DNA from: RYN-124 sp033851845
Lineage (GTDB): Bacteria > Actinomycetota > Actinomycetes > Mycobacteriales > SCTD01
Length of the DNA: 64,000 nt
NCBI GenBank assembly: GCA_033851845.1
Contig: JAWWOH010000104.1
Location: 38,019 to 102,018, forward strand
Direction of reading: 5' to 3'
Positions 7,903 to 16,390 of this stretch are shown piece after piece; the first letter of the stretch is position 1; the number at the start of each line of letters is the position of its first letter. The translations under genes were made by a program, and so were the position numbers. A model generated the notes under the pieces. The model had not been told where the DNA came from. It did no database searches and saw only the letters and a list, made by a program, of their open reading frames with translations.

Positions 7903-9534
7903 ATGCCCGCCGCGCGCGGACAGGGCCAGTGGGCGCTCGGCTACCGAGAGCCGCTGAACGCCAACGAGCAGTCCAAGAAGGACAGCTCGCCGCTGACCGT
8001 GAAGCAGCGCATCCTCGACATCTACTCGCAGCGTGGCTTCGACTCGATCGACGGCGGCGACCTGCGCGGCCGGTTCCGCTGGTACGGGCTTTACACGCAG
8101 CGGGCAGAGGGCATCGCCGGCGGCAAGACCGCCATCCTCGAGCCGGAGGAGCTCGAGGCGCCGTTCTTCATGCTGCGCGTCCGCATCGACGGCGGGCAGC
8201 TGACGAACGAGCAGTTGCGGGTCATCGGGGAGATCTCCACTGAGTTCGGCCGCGACGTCGCCGACATCACCGACCGGCAGAACATCCAGCTGCACTGGAT
8301 CCGGATTGAAGACATGCCGGTTATCTGGGAGCGCCTCGATGCGGTCGGGCTCTCGACGACGGAAGCCTGCGGCGACTGCCCGCGCGTCATCATCGGGTGC
8401 CCGCTGTCCGGCGTCGCCGCGGACGAGGTGATCGACGCGTCAGCCGCCTTGCGGGACGTGGCGAAGCGGTACATCGGCGACCCCGCCTTCGCCAACCTGC
8501 CGCGGAAGTTCAAGACCTCCATCAGCGGCTGCGTGCATCACTGCACGAACCACGAGATCAACGACGTCGCGTTCGTCGGTGTTGTCCACCCGGAGCTCGG
8601 TGCCGGCTACGACCTCTGGGTGGGCGGCGGGCTCTCGACGAACCCGAAGCTGGGGGTGCGGCTGGGCGCCTTCGTCGAGCCCGACCAGGTTGCGGATGTG
8701 TGGGCGGGCGTCACCGGGATCTTCCGCGACTACGGCTACCGGCGCTCGCGCATGCACGCGCGGCTGAAGTTCCTCATGGCCGACTGGGGTCCGGTGGTGT
8801 TCCGGGAGAAGCTCGAGTCGGCGGAGTACCTCGGCCGCGCGCTGCCCGACGGGCCCGAGCCGACACCGACCGACGACCGCGACCACGTCGGGGTCCATGC
8901 GCAGAACGACGGCAAGGTGTACATCGGCACGGTGACCCGGGCCGGGCGGACGAGCGGCCGGCAGCTGCAGACCGTCGCCGCACTCGCCGCGTCGTACGGC
9001 TCAGGACTGGTGTCGACCACAGCACAACAGGGACTGGTCGTGCTCGGCGTACCGGCTGCCGATGCCGAGACCGTCGTGGCGGCGCTCGAGGCAGAGGACC
9101 TGCGGGCGCGGCCGTCGCGGTTCCGGCGCGGGACGCTCGCCTGCACCGGGCTGGAGTTCTGCAAGCTGGCGATCGTCGAGACCAAGGCGCGCTCGGTCGA
9201 CCTCTACACCGAGCTCGAGAAGCGACTGCCCGACTTCGACGAGCCGCTCACGATCAACGTCAACGGCTGTCCCAACTCGTGTGCGCGCTTCCAGACCGGC
9301 GACATCGGGCTCAAGGGCTCCATCGTCGACGGTGTGGAGGGGTTCCAGATCCACCTCGGCGGTTCGCTCGGCACCGACTCGGGCTTCGGGCGCAAGTCGC
9401 GCGGACTCAAGGTGACCGCGGACAACACGGTCGACTACGTCGAGAAGCTCCTGCGCACCTACCTCGAGCACCGGCTGCCCGGCGAGCGCTTCGCGACCTG
9501 GGCTCGGCGCGCCGACGAGGAGCTCCTGCGTTGA
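7903..9534 (+). CDS. sir: ferredoxin-sulfite reductase, NirA/SirA type
   Basis: Six-electron reduction of sulfite to sulfide using ferredoxin. Two nitrite/sulfite reductase half-domains are present; the siroheme-[4Fe-4S] ligands are the CTGLEFC motif (about residue 412) and NGCPNSCAR (about 455). The N-terminal RFRWYGLYTQR and ACGDCPR match the Tyr and Cys that form a covalent link near siroheme in mycobacterial NirA. Length 543 aa is normal. It lies beside sulfate activation and siroheme genes and behind a cysteine leader, so sulfite rather than nitrite is the likely substrate. Confidence 0.95.
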   Translation: MPAARGQGQWALGYREPLNANEQSKKDSSPLTVKQRILDIYSQRGFDSIDGGDLRGRFRWYGLYTQRAEGIAGGKTAILEPEELEAPFFMLRVRIDGGQLTNEQLRVIGEISTEFGRDVADITDRQNIQLHWIRIEDMPVIWERLDAVGLSTTEACGDCPRVIIGCPLSGVAADEVIDASAALRDVAKRYIGDPAFANLPRKFKTSISGCVHHCTNHEINDVAFVGVVHPELGAGYDLWVGGGLSTNPKLGVRLGAFVEPDQVADVWAGVTGIFRDYGYRRSRMHARLKFLMADWGPVVFREKLESAEYLGRALPDGPEPTPTDDRDHVGVHAQNDGKVYIGTVTRAGRTSGRQLQTVAALAASYGSGLVSTTAQQGLVVLGVPAADAETVVAALEAEDLRARPSRFRRGTLACTGLEFCKLAIVETKARSVDLYTELEKRLPDFDEPLTINVNGCPNSCARFQTGDIGLKGSIVDGVEGFQIHLGGSLGTDSGFGRKSRGLKVTADNTVDYVEKLLRTYLEHRLPGERFATWARRADEELLR

Positions 9535-9562
9535 CCTCTCGCTTCAAGGGCGGGGCTGTGGC

Positions 9563-9727
9563 GTGACGGAACGGGCGGCGCCGATGTTCTGCCCGTACTG
9601 CGGCGAGGAGCAGCTTCGGCCGTGGGGCGACGACCCTGACAAGGGCCACGGCGACTGGCGGTGCGAGGACTGCACCCGCGTCTTCACGCTCCGCTACAAG
9701 GGCATCAGCGGCACCGATGACAGCTGA
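9563..9727 (+). CDS. zinc-ribbon mini-protein of the sulfite reductase locus
   Basis: A 54-residue ORF from a GTG, with CPYC and CEDC pairs about 22 residues apart, the four-Cys pattern of a zinc ribbon or rubredoxin-like knuckle, in the frame MFCPYCGEEQLRPWG. Similar small proteins sit next to sulfite reductase or cysH in streptomycetes and are sometimes misnamed insertion element protein; no transposase features exist here. Function unknown; metal delivery or electron transfer to the reductase are possible. Its end overlaps the next gene by 11 nt, so the two are coupled. Confidence 0.8.
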   Translation: MTERAAPMFCPYCGEEQLRPWGDDPDKGHGDWRCEDCTRVFTLRYKGISGTDDS

Positions 9728-10265
9728 GATCCGGACAGAGCGGCTGCTGATGCGGCGCTGGCGGGACGAGGACCGTGCGCCGTTCGCGGCGATGAACGCC
9801 GACCCCGTCGTCATGGAGCACTTCCCGGGACTGCTGACCCGGGAGGAGAGCGACGCGTTCGTCGACCGGATCGAGGCGCACTTCGACGAGCACGGCTATG
9901 GGCTCTGGGTGCTCGGGGACGAGACCGGGTTCCTCGGCTTCACCGGCCTGAACTGGGCCACGTTCGATGCGGACTTCAACCCGTCACTCGAGGTCGGCTG
10001 GCGGCTCGCCAGGCATGCCTGGGGCAAGGGCTACGCGAGCGAAGCCGCCATCGAAGCGGTACGGCGGGGCTTTCAGCACGTCGACCGGATCACGAGCCTC
10101 ACGTCACTGTCCAACGTCCGCTCGCAGCGCGTCATGCAGCGAATCGGGCTCCGGCACGTGCTGGACTTCGACCACCCGCGGGTCCCGGACGGGCACCCGG
10201 TGCGTCCGCACGTCCTCTACGTCGCTGACCGTCAGACGTGGATGCCGCACTCCGTCTTGGCCTGA
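9717..10265 (+). CDS. GNAT acetyltransferase, RimJ/RimL-like
   Basis: A 182-residue GNAT-fold protein that opens ERLLMRRWRDEDRAPFAAMN, as in RimJ/RimL and spectinomycin-type acetyltransferases, with the acetyl-CoA loop in ARHAWGKGYASEAAIEAV. The substrate cannot be told from sequence. Its ATG lies within the zinc-ribbon gene. Its last 34 nt overlap the convergent cysH end. Confidence 0.8.
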   Translation: MTAEIRTERLLMRRWRDEDRAPFAAMNADPVVMEHFPGLLTREESDAFVDRIEAHFDEHGYGLWVLGDETGFLGFTGLNWATFDADFNPSLEVGWRLARHAWGKGYASEAAIEAVRRGFQHVDRITSLTSLSNVRSQRVMQRIGLRHVLDFDHPRVPDGHPVRPHVLYVADRQTWMPHSVLA

Positions 10266-10924
10266 CCCGACCAGCGGCCGCTGCGCGGGTCCTCCCCCGG
10301 CGCGACCCGGTGCGTGCAGGGCGCGCAGCCGATCGACGGGTATCCGTCGTACGCCAGCGGGTTGACGAGCACGCCGTGCTTCTCGACGTACGCGTCGACG
10401 TCCTCCTGCGTCCACGTCGCGATCGGGTTGACCTTCACCTTGCCGCGCTTGGGGTCCCACTCGACGACGCGGGTGTCGCGCCGGGTCACGGCCTCGTCGC
10501 GCCGTACGCCGGACCCCCAGGCGACGTACGGCTCGAGCGCCCGGGCCAGCGGCTCGACCTTGCGCATCGCGCAGCACGACGTGGGGTCGCGGTTCCACAG
10601 CTCGGGGCCGTGCTCGGCGTCCTGCTGGGCAACGGTGAGGAGCGGCAGGATGGTGCGGACGTTGACGTCGTACGACGAGGCGACCGCGTCCCGCGTGCCT
10701 ATCGTCTCGGCGAAGTGGTAGCCGGTGTCGAGGAACAGGATGTCGATGCCGGGCGATACCGATGCGGCCAGATGCGCGAGCAGCCCGTCGCCCATGGACG
10801 AGGCGATCGCGAAGCGGTCACCGAACTGCTCGACAGCCCAGCGCAGGATGTCCTGCGCCGACGCCGTCTCCAGATCCTGTCCCGCCTGCTCGGCGATCTG
10901 CTGGAGCTCCACGTCATAAGTCAA
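10232..10924 (-). CDS. cysH: adenylylsulfate (APS) reductase, iron-sulfur type
   Basis: Reduces APS (or PAPS) to sulfite with thioredoxin. The PAPS-reductase fold is clear (FLDTGYHFAET, SSMGDG). Cys pairs TSCCAMRK and IGCAPC are the four ligands of the [4Fe-4S] cluster that marks APS-specific enzymes, and the ECGIH motif near the C-terminus is the catalytic Cys. Length 230 aa. The start is a TTG at 10924; a GTG at 10912 is an alternative. It is transcribed convergently toward the sulfite reductase unit. Confidence 0.93.
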   Translation of the reverse strand: MTYDVELQQIAEQAGQDLETASAQDILRWAVEQFGDRFAIASSMGDGLLAHLAASVSPGIDILFLDTGYHFAETIGTRDAVASSYDVNVRTILPLLTVAQQDAEHGPELWNRDPTSCCAMRKVEPLARALEPYVAWGSGVRRDEAVTRRDTRVVEWDPKRGKVKVNPIATWTQEDVDAYVEKHGVLVNPLAYDGYPSIGCAPCTHRVAPGEDPRSGRWSGQAKTECGIHV

Positions 10925-10966
10925 CCTGAACGGGCGTCAGGCATTCCGCATGGCAGGCTCGATCCC

Positions 10967-11434
10967 GTGCATCCGAATGTGACCCGCGTCGCCGAGATCC
11001 TGTGCGCGGCGGGCGCGGCGGGAGAGCCCGTCCAGCTGGCGGACTCGGCCCGGACCGCCGCCGAGGCAGCCGCGGCGCTTGGCTGCGAGGTCGGCGCCAT
11101 CGCGAGCTCGCTCGTCTTCACCGCCGATGGTGCCCCGCTGCTCGTGATCACCAGCGGTGCGCACCGGGTCGACACCGAGCACGTCGCCCGGCTGATCGGT
11201 GTCGACCGCATCAGGCGGGCCGACGCCGACCTGGTGCGCCGGGCGACCGGCTACGCCATCGGCGGCGTCGCGCCGGTCGGCCACCCCGCTCCGCTGCGCA
11301 CCCTCGTCGACGTCGCCCTCGCCGACCACGACGTGGTGTGGGCCGCGGCCGGGCACTCGCACGCGGTCTTCCCGACGTCGTACGACGAGCTCGTCCGACT
11401 CACCGGCGGGACGCCCGTCCAGGTCGAGCCGTGA
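10967..11434 (+). CDS. YbaK/EbsC-family aminoacyl-tRNA deacylase
   Basis: A 155-residue protein of the YbaK/ProX fold, which hydrolyses mischarged tRNA such as Cys- or Ala-tRNA(Pro). Typical stretches are EVGAIASSLVF, the RRATGYAIGGVAPVG loop with the conserved Gly-rich turn, and AAAGHSHAVFPTSYDEL. Start is a GTG at 10967. The stop overlaps the next gene's GTG (GTGA). Placement by cysH is suggestive of a link to cysteine supply, but many YbaK proteins act on other amino acids. Confidence 0.88.
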   Translation: MHPNVTRVAEILCAAGAAGEPVQLADSARTAAEAAAALGCEVGAIASSLVFTADGAPLLVITSGAHRVDTEHVARLIGVDRIRRADADLVRRATGYAIGGVAPVGHPAPLRTLVDVALADHDVVWAAAGHSHAVFPTSYDELVRLTGGTPVQVEP

Positions 11435-11958
11435 CAGTGCTCGCCGACTGGGACCGTGAAGAGCTGGGCCGTCGCCGGGACGAGCTTCTCGACGTGTACG
11501 CCGAGGCCATGGCGGTGTCGACGTCCGCCGCCCGGGCGCGCCGCCCGATCATCAGCGCGCACCTGGACCGACCCGGCCTTCGGGCGGTTGCGGCGACGAC
11601 CGAGGACGGGCTGGTCGGGGTCGCCTACGGCTACCTCGGCGAGCCCGGCCAGTGGTGGCACGACCAGGTCCGTGCGGCGTTGTCACCGGCGGTGGCCGCC
11701 GACTGGCTGGTCGGGGCGTTCGAGGTGTGCGAGCTGCACGTCCGGCCGGCCTGGCAAGGCCAAGGGCTCGGCCGGGCGCTTCTCGACCGCCTGCTGGCCG
11801 GGCCGCCGGCATCGACGGCGGTCCTCACGACACCCGACAAGGAGACCCGCGCGCGCGGCTTCTACCGCGACGCCGGCTGGGTCGACCTGTTGCCCGGCCT
11901 GATGTTCCCGGGCGACCCGCGGGCGTTCGCCGTACTCGGGAAGCGACTGGCCGCATGA
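11431..11958 (+). CDS. GNAT acetyltransferase
   Basis: A 175-residue protein with the GNAT acetyl-CoA site RPAWQGQGLGRALLDRLL near residue 107 and a C-terminal GFYRDAGWVDL typical of the fold. Starts at a GTG overlapping the YbaK stop and its own stop overlaps the next ATG, so the three genes form a tightly coupled set. Substrate unknown. Confidence 0.82.
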   Translation: MTVLADWDREELGRRRDELLDVYAEAMAVSTSAARARRPIISAHLDRPGLRAVAATTEDGLVGVAYGYLGEPGQWWHDQVRAALSPAVAADWLVGAFEVCELHVRPAWQGQGLGRALLDRLLAGPPASTAVLTTPDKETRARGFYRDAGWVDLLPGLMFPGDPRAFAVLGKRLAA

Positions 11959-12386
11959 AGGAGATGTACGAGGTGCTGCTCGTCGATGGCGGCACCCGCT
12001 GGCACGCCGGCTGGGTCATCGAGAAGGACGCCGACCTCCTGCTGCACATCGGCAGTGGCATTCCCGTGTGGAGCAGTCGGGCCGGACTCGAGCACCACGC
12101 GCAGGAGCACGGCTTCGACCTCGTCGAGGACCTGCCCGACGAAATCGACCTCGACCTCGGCGGGTGGCTGTCGACCGGCGCGCCGCAGCCGACGACGGCT
12201 GAGGTGTCCGAGCTGTGGCACCTGCTGATCGACGACCCGGCCGGCCGTGAGCTGGCCCGGCTCGAGGACGCCTACGACGACCTCACCGACGACGAGCCCG
12301 ACTGGTTCGAGCAGCACGGTGACACGTCGCGACGGGCGCTCGGTGCAGCGGTCGCGAAGCTCCGGAGCACCCTTCGCCCGATGTGA
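11955..12386 (+). CDS. hypothetical acidic protein, 143 aa
   Basis: An acidic soluble protein beginning MKEMYEVLLVDGGTRWHAGW, with many Asp/Glu in the middle (DLVEDLPDEIDLDLGGWLS) and no membrane segment or motif I recognise. It starts within the stop of the acetyltransferase gene (ATGA). Codon use matches neighbours, so it is very likely a real gene. Function unknown. Confidence 0.75.
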   Translation: MKEMYEVLLVDGGTRWHAGWVIEKDADLLLHIGSGIPVWSSRAGLEHHAQEHGFDLVEDLPDEIDLDLGGWLSTGAPQPTTAEVSELWHLLIDDPAGRELARLEDAYDDLTDDEPDWFEQHGDTSRRALGAAVAKLRSTLRPM

Positions 12387-12476
12387 CGTCGCTTACGTCG
12401 CCGCGTCGGCGACCGCAAATGTCACGCGCCTCACACCGCGCCGTGACCACACGGCGGCATTCCGCGACGAACCTGG

Positions 12477-12496
12477 TGGTTGGACCAACCAGGAGG
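12477..12496 (+). promoter_or_regulatory. 15-bp palindrome fused to a strong ribosome-binding site
   Basis: TGGTTGG-A-CCAACCA (12477-12491) is a perfect palindrome apart from its centre, and its last A begins the AGGAGG ribosome site of the following 42-residue gene. It could be a repressor operator or an RNA hairpin beside the ribosome site. The stem covers only the first base of AGGAGG, so it would hinder rather than fully bury it. Confidence 0.45.
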
Positions 12497-12501
12497 CAGT
12501 C

Positions 12502-12630
12502 ATGACCACCCGCCGACTTCGCAGCCGCATCGCGGCCCGCCGCAACTACCGCGCCTTCGAGCGCGCCCTCGAGAAGGCGCAGCGCTACGGCGGCGCCGGA
12601 GATCTCGTCGCGCAGTACCGCCGGCTGTAG
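12502..12630 (+). CDS. small basic protein, 42 aa
   Basis: Begins MTTRRLRSRIAARRNYRAFE and is strongly Arg-rich, probably one long helix. It has an ideal AGGAGG ribosome site 5 nt from the ATG and stands alone behind a palindrome. Proteins of this kind may bind nucleic acid, but no family is recognised. It is separated from the hypothetical gene upstream by about 115 nt. Confidence 0.65.
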   Translation: MTTRRLRSRIAARRNYRAFERALEKAQRYGGAGDLVAQYRRL

Positions 12631-12635
12631 ATCCC

Positions 12636-13376
12636 CTACCTCAGTGACCAGCGCACGGTCACCGAGACGCTGATCTGCGACTGCCCCGCGTCGATCGGGA
12701 CCTCGGCCGACTTCGCCGCGTCCCCGGCGAGTGCCTGCGACATCGCGTAGGGCATCGGCTGCTCGCCTTGCGGCACCTGCTCGCTGACCAGCTCCACCTG
12801 GTTGAGCGCCCGGCCGGAGAGCTCCGCGTACCGGTCCGCCTTCAGCCGCGCGTCGTGGTACGCCGCGTCGCGCGCCTGCTGCAACAGCGTCGCGTTGTCC
12901 TCCAGGGCGAATGACACACCCTGGACCCGAGCGGCATTGCCCCCGGCCGTGACGGCGTCGCCGATCGTCTTGCCGGCCTTGCCGAGGTTGCGCAGCTTGA
13001 GCGTCAGCGACTCGTTGACCGTGTAGCCGTTCGGCACACCCTTGTTGCTGTACGACGGGTACAGGGACACGTCGGCGGTCTGCATGTCCTTCGCATCGAC
13101 GCCGTCATGTCGCGCAGCTGCCCGGACGCGGTTCTGGATCTCGTTGGCGTCGGCGAGCGCAGCGGAGACATCGGCTCGCCTGACCTCGACGGCAAGCTGG
13201 ACGCGGAGCACGTCCGGCGTACCACTGACCTTGCCGAGCCCGGAGACGATGACGCCCTCCGCAGCGGGCTCACCTGCCGCAGCCCTGGCGGCGGGCGGCT
13301 GCCGCACCGAGCCGACCAGGTAGCCGACACCGACCACGACGGCGAGCGGGATGACGAGCAGAGCGGTACGGCGCAT
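12636..13376 (-). CDS. exported SIMPL-domain (DUF541) protein
   Basis: An N-terminal hydrophobic segment (residues about 4-22) exports or anchors the protein; the rest is a SIMPL domain beginning VIVSGLGKVSGTPDVLRVQL and ending in the strand pattern QISVSVTVRWSL. Family members are periplasmic or cell-surface proteins of poorly known role, some tied to oxidative stress. I start at the ATG at 13376, 5 nt after GGAGG; a GTG four codons upstream is possible. Convergent with the small basic gene. Confidence 0.88.
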   Translation of the reverse strand: MRRTALLVIPLAVVVGVGYLVGSVRQPPAARAAAGEPAAEGVIVSGLGKVSGTPDVLRVQLAVEVRRADVSAALADANEIQNRVRAAARHDGVDAKDMQTADVSLYPSYSNKGVPNGYTVNESLTLKLRNLGKAGKTIGDAVTAGGNAARVQGVSFALEDNATLLQQARDAAYHDARLKADRYAELSGRALNQVELVSEQVPQGEQPMPYAMSQALAGDAAKSAEVPIDAGQSQISVSVTVRWSLR

Positions 13377-13424
13377 GACGGCCTCCACGGCAGGGACTGG
13401 TGCCGGTAGGACGCAGCGGAGGGG

Positions 13425-14315
13425 CTAGCGGTTCACGGTCGACAGAGACAGCCGGTCCCAGATCTCGCGCGTCGCGGTCGACCGGTTGAGGGTGATGAAG
13501 TGCAGGCCTGGCGCGCCCTCGGCGAGCAGCCGCTCGCACATCGCCGTAGCCCAGTCGACACCGATCGCGCGCACCGCCGCGGGGTCGTCCTCGACGGCGT
13601 GCAGCTTCTCGGCCAGCTCGGGCGGGAACGCCGCACCGGACAGGATGGCGAAGCGCTCGATCTGGCTGACGTTGGTGACCGGCATGATCCCCGGGATGAT
13701 CGGCGCGTCGCAGCCGTGCTTTCCGACGCGGTCGCGCAGCCGCAGCCAGTCGTCGACGTAGAAGAACATCTGGGTGATGGCGAAGTCGGCCCCGGCCCGG
13801 CACTTCTGCACCAGGAACTTCGCGTCGGTCTCCTGGTCGGGCGAGCGCGGGTGCTTCTCGGGGAACGCCGCGACGCCCACCGTGAAGTCACCGTGCTCCT
13901 TGATGAGCCGCACGAGCTCGTCGGCGTACTCGAGCCCATCGATGTGCTTGCGCCACTCCGCCTGCGGGTCACCCGGCGGGTCCCCGCGCAGGGCGAGCAC
14001 GTTGTGCACACCGGCCGCGGCGTACTGGCCGATCACCCGGCGGAGCTCGGCGACGGAGTGGTCGACAGCCGTGAGGTGCGCCATCGGGAGCAGCGTCGTC
14101 TCGCTGCCGATCCGCTCGGTGATGTCGACGGTCGTGTCCCGGGTGGAGCCGCCGGCGCCGTACGTGATGGAGACGAAGCTCGGCCGCAGCGACTCGAGCT
14201 CGCGCAGCGACTGCCACAGCTGCCGCTCGCCGTCATCGGTGCGCGGCGGGAAGAACTCGAACGAGAACGTGGGCTCGCCGGACGACAGGAGGTCGCGGAT
14301 CGAGCGGCTGGCCAT
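13425..14315 (-). CDS. metF: 5,10-methylenetetrahydrofolate reductase
   Basis: Makes 5-methyl-THF for methionine synthesis. The TIM barrel is complete at 296 aa with FEFFPPRTDDGE near the N-terminus (catalytic Glu), VSITYGAGGSTRDTT, NVLALRGDPPGD and ITQMFFYVDDWL. FAD-binding and folate residues appear intact. Divergent from the prenyl synthase gene, the same pairing as metF-idsA2 in M. tuberculosis. It also fits the sulfur theme of the neighbouring cluster. Confidence 0.95.
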   Translation of the reverse strand: MASRSIRDLLSSGEPTFSFEFFPPRTDDGERQLWQSLRELESLRPSFVSITYGAGGSTRDTTVDITERIGSETTLLPMAHLTAVDHSVAELRRVIGQYAAAGVHNVLALRGDPPGDPQAEWRKHIDGLEYADELVRLIKEHGDFTVGVAAFPEKHPRSPDQETDAKFLVQKCRAGADFAITQMFFYVDDWLRLRDRVGKHGCDAPIIPGIMPVTNVSQIERFAILSGAAFPPELAEKLHAVEDDPAAVRAIGVDWATAMCERLLAEGAPGLHFITLNRSTATREIWDRLSLSTVNR

Positions 14316-14371
14316 GTCGGCAGGCTAGCCGCCGCGGCCCGACCTGACCCTGAACGCCTAGCCTGCGCGTC

Positions 14372-15442
14372 ATGGGGACGGGGCCGCTCGACCGCGACGA
14401 CCTGCGCGAGCGGGTCGAGAAGGCGCTGTCGACCTTCCTCACCGGACAGGGCAACCGGCTCGACGCAGTCAGCCCGTCCCTGTCGTCCGTGCAGCAGGCA
14501 GCGGTCGACTTCCTGCTCACGGGTGGCAAGCGGATGCGCCCGGCCTTCTGCTACTGGGGCTACCGCGGTGCCGGCGGCGAGGGCAGCGAGGCGGCGGTCA
14601 CCGCCGCCGCCTGTCTCGAGCTGCTGCAGGCGGGTGCGCTGATCCACGACGACGTCATGGACGGCAGCGACACCCGCCGAGGTCAGCCCGCCATGCACCG
14701 CCGGTTCGCGTCGATGCACCGTGACCGCACGTGGCAAGGCGACCCGGAGGCGTTCGGGCAGTCGGCGGCCGTGCTGCTGGGCGACCTGTGCCTGATCTGG
14801 GCCGACGAGATGCTCAACACCTGCGGGCTGCCGGCCGAGGCGCTGCTGCGCGCGCAGCCGGTCTACGACGAGATGCGCGTCGAGCTGATGGCCGGGCAGT
14901 ACCTCGACCTGTTCGAGCAGGTGGTCGGCGAGGGGACCGTCGAGAGCGCCCTGCGGGTGGCCCGCTTCAAGTCGGCCAAGTACACGATCGAGCGACCGCT
15001 GCACCTGGGCGCGGTGCTGGCCGGAGGCAGCGCCGCGGTGCTGGCCGGTTACTCCGGCTACGGGCTGCCGCTCGGCGAGGCGTTCCAGCTGCGCGACGAC
15101 GTTCTCGGGGTCTTCGGCGACCCGAGCGAGACGGGCAAGCCGGCCGGCGACGACCTGCGCGAGGGCAAGCGCACCGCCCTTGTCGCGCTCGCGCTGCAGG
15201 CCGCCGGTCCCGCGCAGGCAGAGGTCGTACGGCGGCATCTGGGCGACCCCGCCCTCGACGACGCGGGGGTGGCCGAGCTGCGTCAGGTGATCGTCGACAC
15301 AGGTGCGGTCGACCGGGTGGAGGAGCTCATCAGCGACCTGATGACGGAGGCGCTGACCGCGCTGCACGCCGCGGCCATCGACGACGACGCGCGCGACGTG
15401 CTCGAGGAGCTCGCCCTCGCCGCCACCCGCCGAACGGTCTAG
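14372..15442 (+). CDS. idsA: polyprenyl (geranylgeranyl-type) diphosphate synthase
   Basis: Condenses isoprenyl diphosphates for lipid carriers, quinones or terpenoids. The first Asp-rich motif is DDVMD near residue 91 with GGKRMRP before it, and the second is the weaker RDDVLGVFGD, where the last Asp of DDxxD is replaced by Gly; GGxR and K residues are in place. Length 356 aa fits the IdsA2/GGPP group. The ATG is preceded by TAGCCT 7 nt upstream, so it is probably leaderless. Product chain length cannot be read with certainty. Confidence 0.9.
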   Translation: MGTGPLDRDDLRERVEKALSTFLTGQGNRLDAVSPSLSSVQQAAVDFLLTGGKRMRPAFCYWGYRGAGGEGSEAAVTAAACLELLQAGALIHDDVMDGSDTRRGQPAMHRRFASMHRDRTWQGDPEAFGQSAAVLLGDLCLIWADEMLNTCGLPAEALLRAQPVYDEMRVELMAGQYLDLFEQVVGEGTVESALRVARFKSAKYTIERPLHLGAVLAGGSAAVLAGYSGYGLPLGEAFQLRDDVLGVFGDPSETGKPAGDDLREGKRTALVALALQAAGPAQAEVVRRHLGDPALDDAGVAELRQVIVDTGAVDRVEELISDLMTEALTALHAAAIDDDARDVLEELALAATRRTV

Positions 15443-15461
15443 GCCCGGAGAAGAGCTCGGG

Positions 15462-16262
15462 TCACTCAGGCAGCACGATCATCGGGGGCTCGACCGGGCT
15501 GCTCAGGAACGGCAGCACGACCTCGGCCCCGGCCGGCCTGGCCAGGAACCAGCCCTGGCCGAACTCCACGCCGAGCTCGAGCAGCGCGACGAGCTCACCG
15601 GGTTGCTCGACTCCCTCGGCGATGACATCGGCTCCGACCCGGCCGCAGAACGCGAGCATCGCCTCGACGAGTGCCTGCCGGGACGGGTCGACGTCGACGT
15701 TGCGGATGATCGAGATGTCGAGCTTCACGAGGTCCGGCGCCAGCTGCAGGACGTGCCGCAGGCTCGAGTGCCCGGCGCCGAAGTCGTCGATGCCGATACG
15801 TACTCCGGCGTTGCGCAGCGCCGCGAGCGCCCGCTCCAGCGCGGCGTAGTCGTGCACCGGCTCGTGCTCGGTGATCTCGACGAGCAGTCGCGCCGGCGTC
15901 GCGTCGAGCAGCAGCTCTGTCACGTCCTCACGCAGCAGGGCGCGCGGGGACAGGTTGACCGTGAGCGTCATCGACGCCGGCAACCGGTCGAGGACGTCGA
16001 GCGCCCCGCAGAGCGCGACCGTCTCGAGTGCCGGCCCCCAGCCGGCCCGGACAGCGCCCCGGAACCAGGCGGCAGGCCCGGGCTGGGGGTGGCCCGGGAA
16101 GCGGGCCAGTGCCTCCAGCCCCCACACGGCACCGCTGCGAAGTCCGATGACCGGCTGAAGGTGGATGTTGAGCCGCTCCGGGCCGCCGAGGATCTGCAGG
16201 ATGTCGTCCTTCGCGGGCAACGCGCCCACGACAGGGCCGGAGTCGTCGAGCGTCATCGTCAT
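15462..16262 (-). CDS. stand-alone EAL-domain cyclic-di-GMP phosphodiesterase
   Basis: A 266-residue cytosolic protein that is almost entirely an EAL domain. Catalytic motifs are present: LEALARF for EAL, NLSPR, EITEHE, DDFGAGHSSL, KLDISI, AEGVEQ and the final GQGWFLARP. It should hydrolyse c-di-GMP. No sensory or GGDEF domain is attached. Convergent with the prenyl synthase gene; an HD-GYP gene occurs 28 kb away, so two different c-di-GMP-degrading folds are in this window. Confidence 0.92.
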   Translation of the reverse strand: MTMTLDDSGPVVGALPAKDDILQILGGPERLNIHLQPVIGLRSGAVWGLEALARFPGHPQPGPAAWFRGAVRAGWGPALETVALCGALDVLDRLPASMTLTVNLSPRALLREDVTELLLDATPARLLVEITEHEPVHDYAALERALAALRNAGVRIGIDDFGAGHSSLRHVLQLAPDLVKLDISIIRNVDVDPSRQALVEAMLAFCGRVGADVIAEGVEQPGELVALLELGVEFGQGWFLARPAGAEVVLPFLSSPVEPPMIVLPE

Positions 16263-16390
16263 CGCCGCGCGCGCTCCTGGGGTCGGAGACGGGACAGGTC
16301 CCTACTTGACCCCCAACGCGCGAGCAGCGCGGAGGTAACGGGACAAACCGCAACTTCTTGGGGCGCGCCCCACCTCGTACCCTTGTCAGG

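Noticed and set aside
9563..9727. Insertion-element origin for the small CPYC/CEDC protein
   Set aside because: No transposase, terminal repeats or target duplication nearby; the four-Cys zinc-ribbon pattern and operon position fit a sulfur-locus accessory better.
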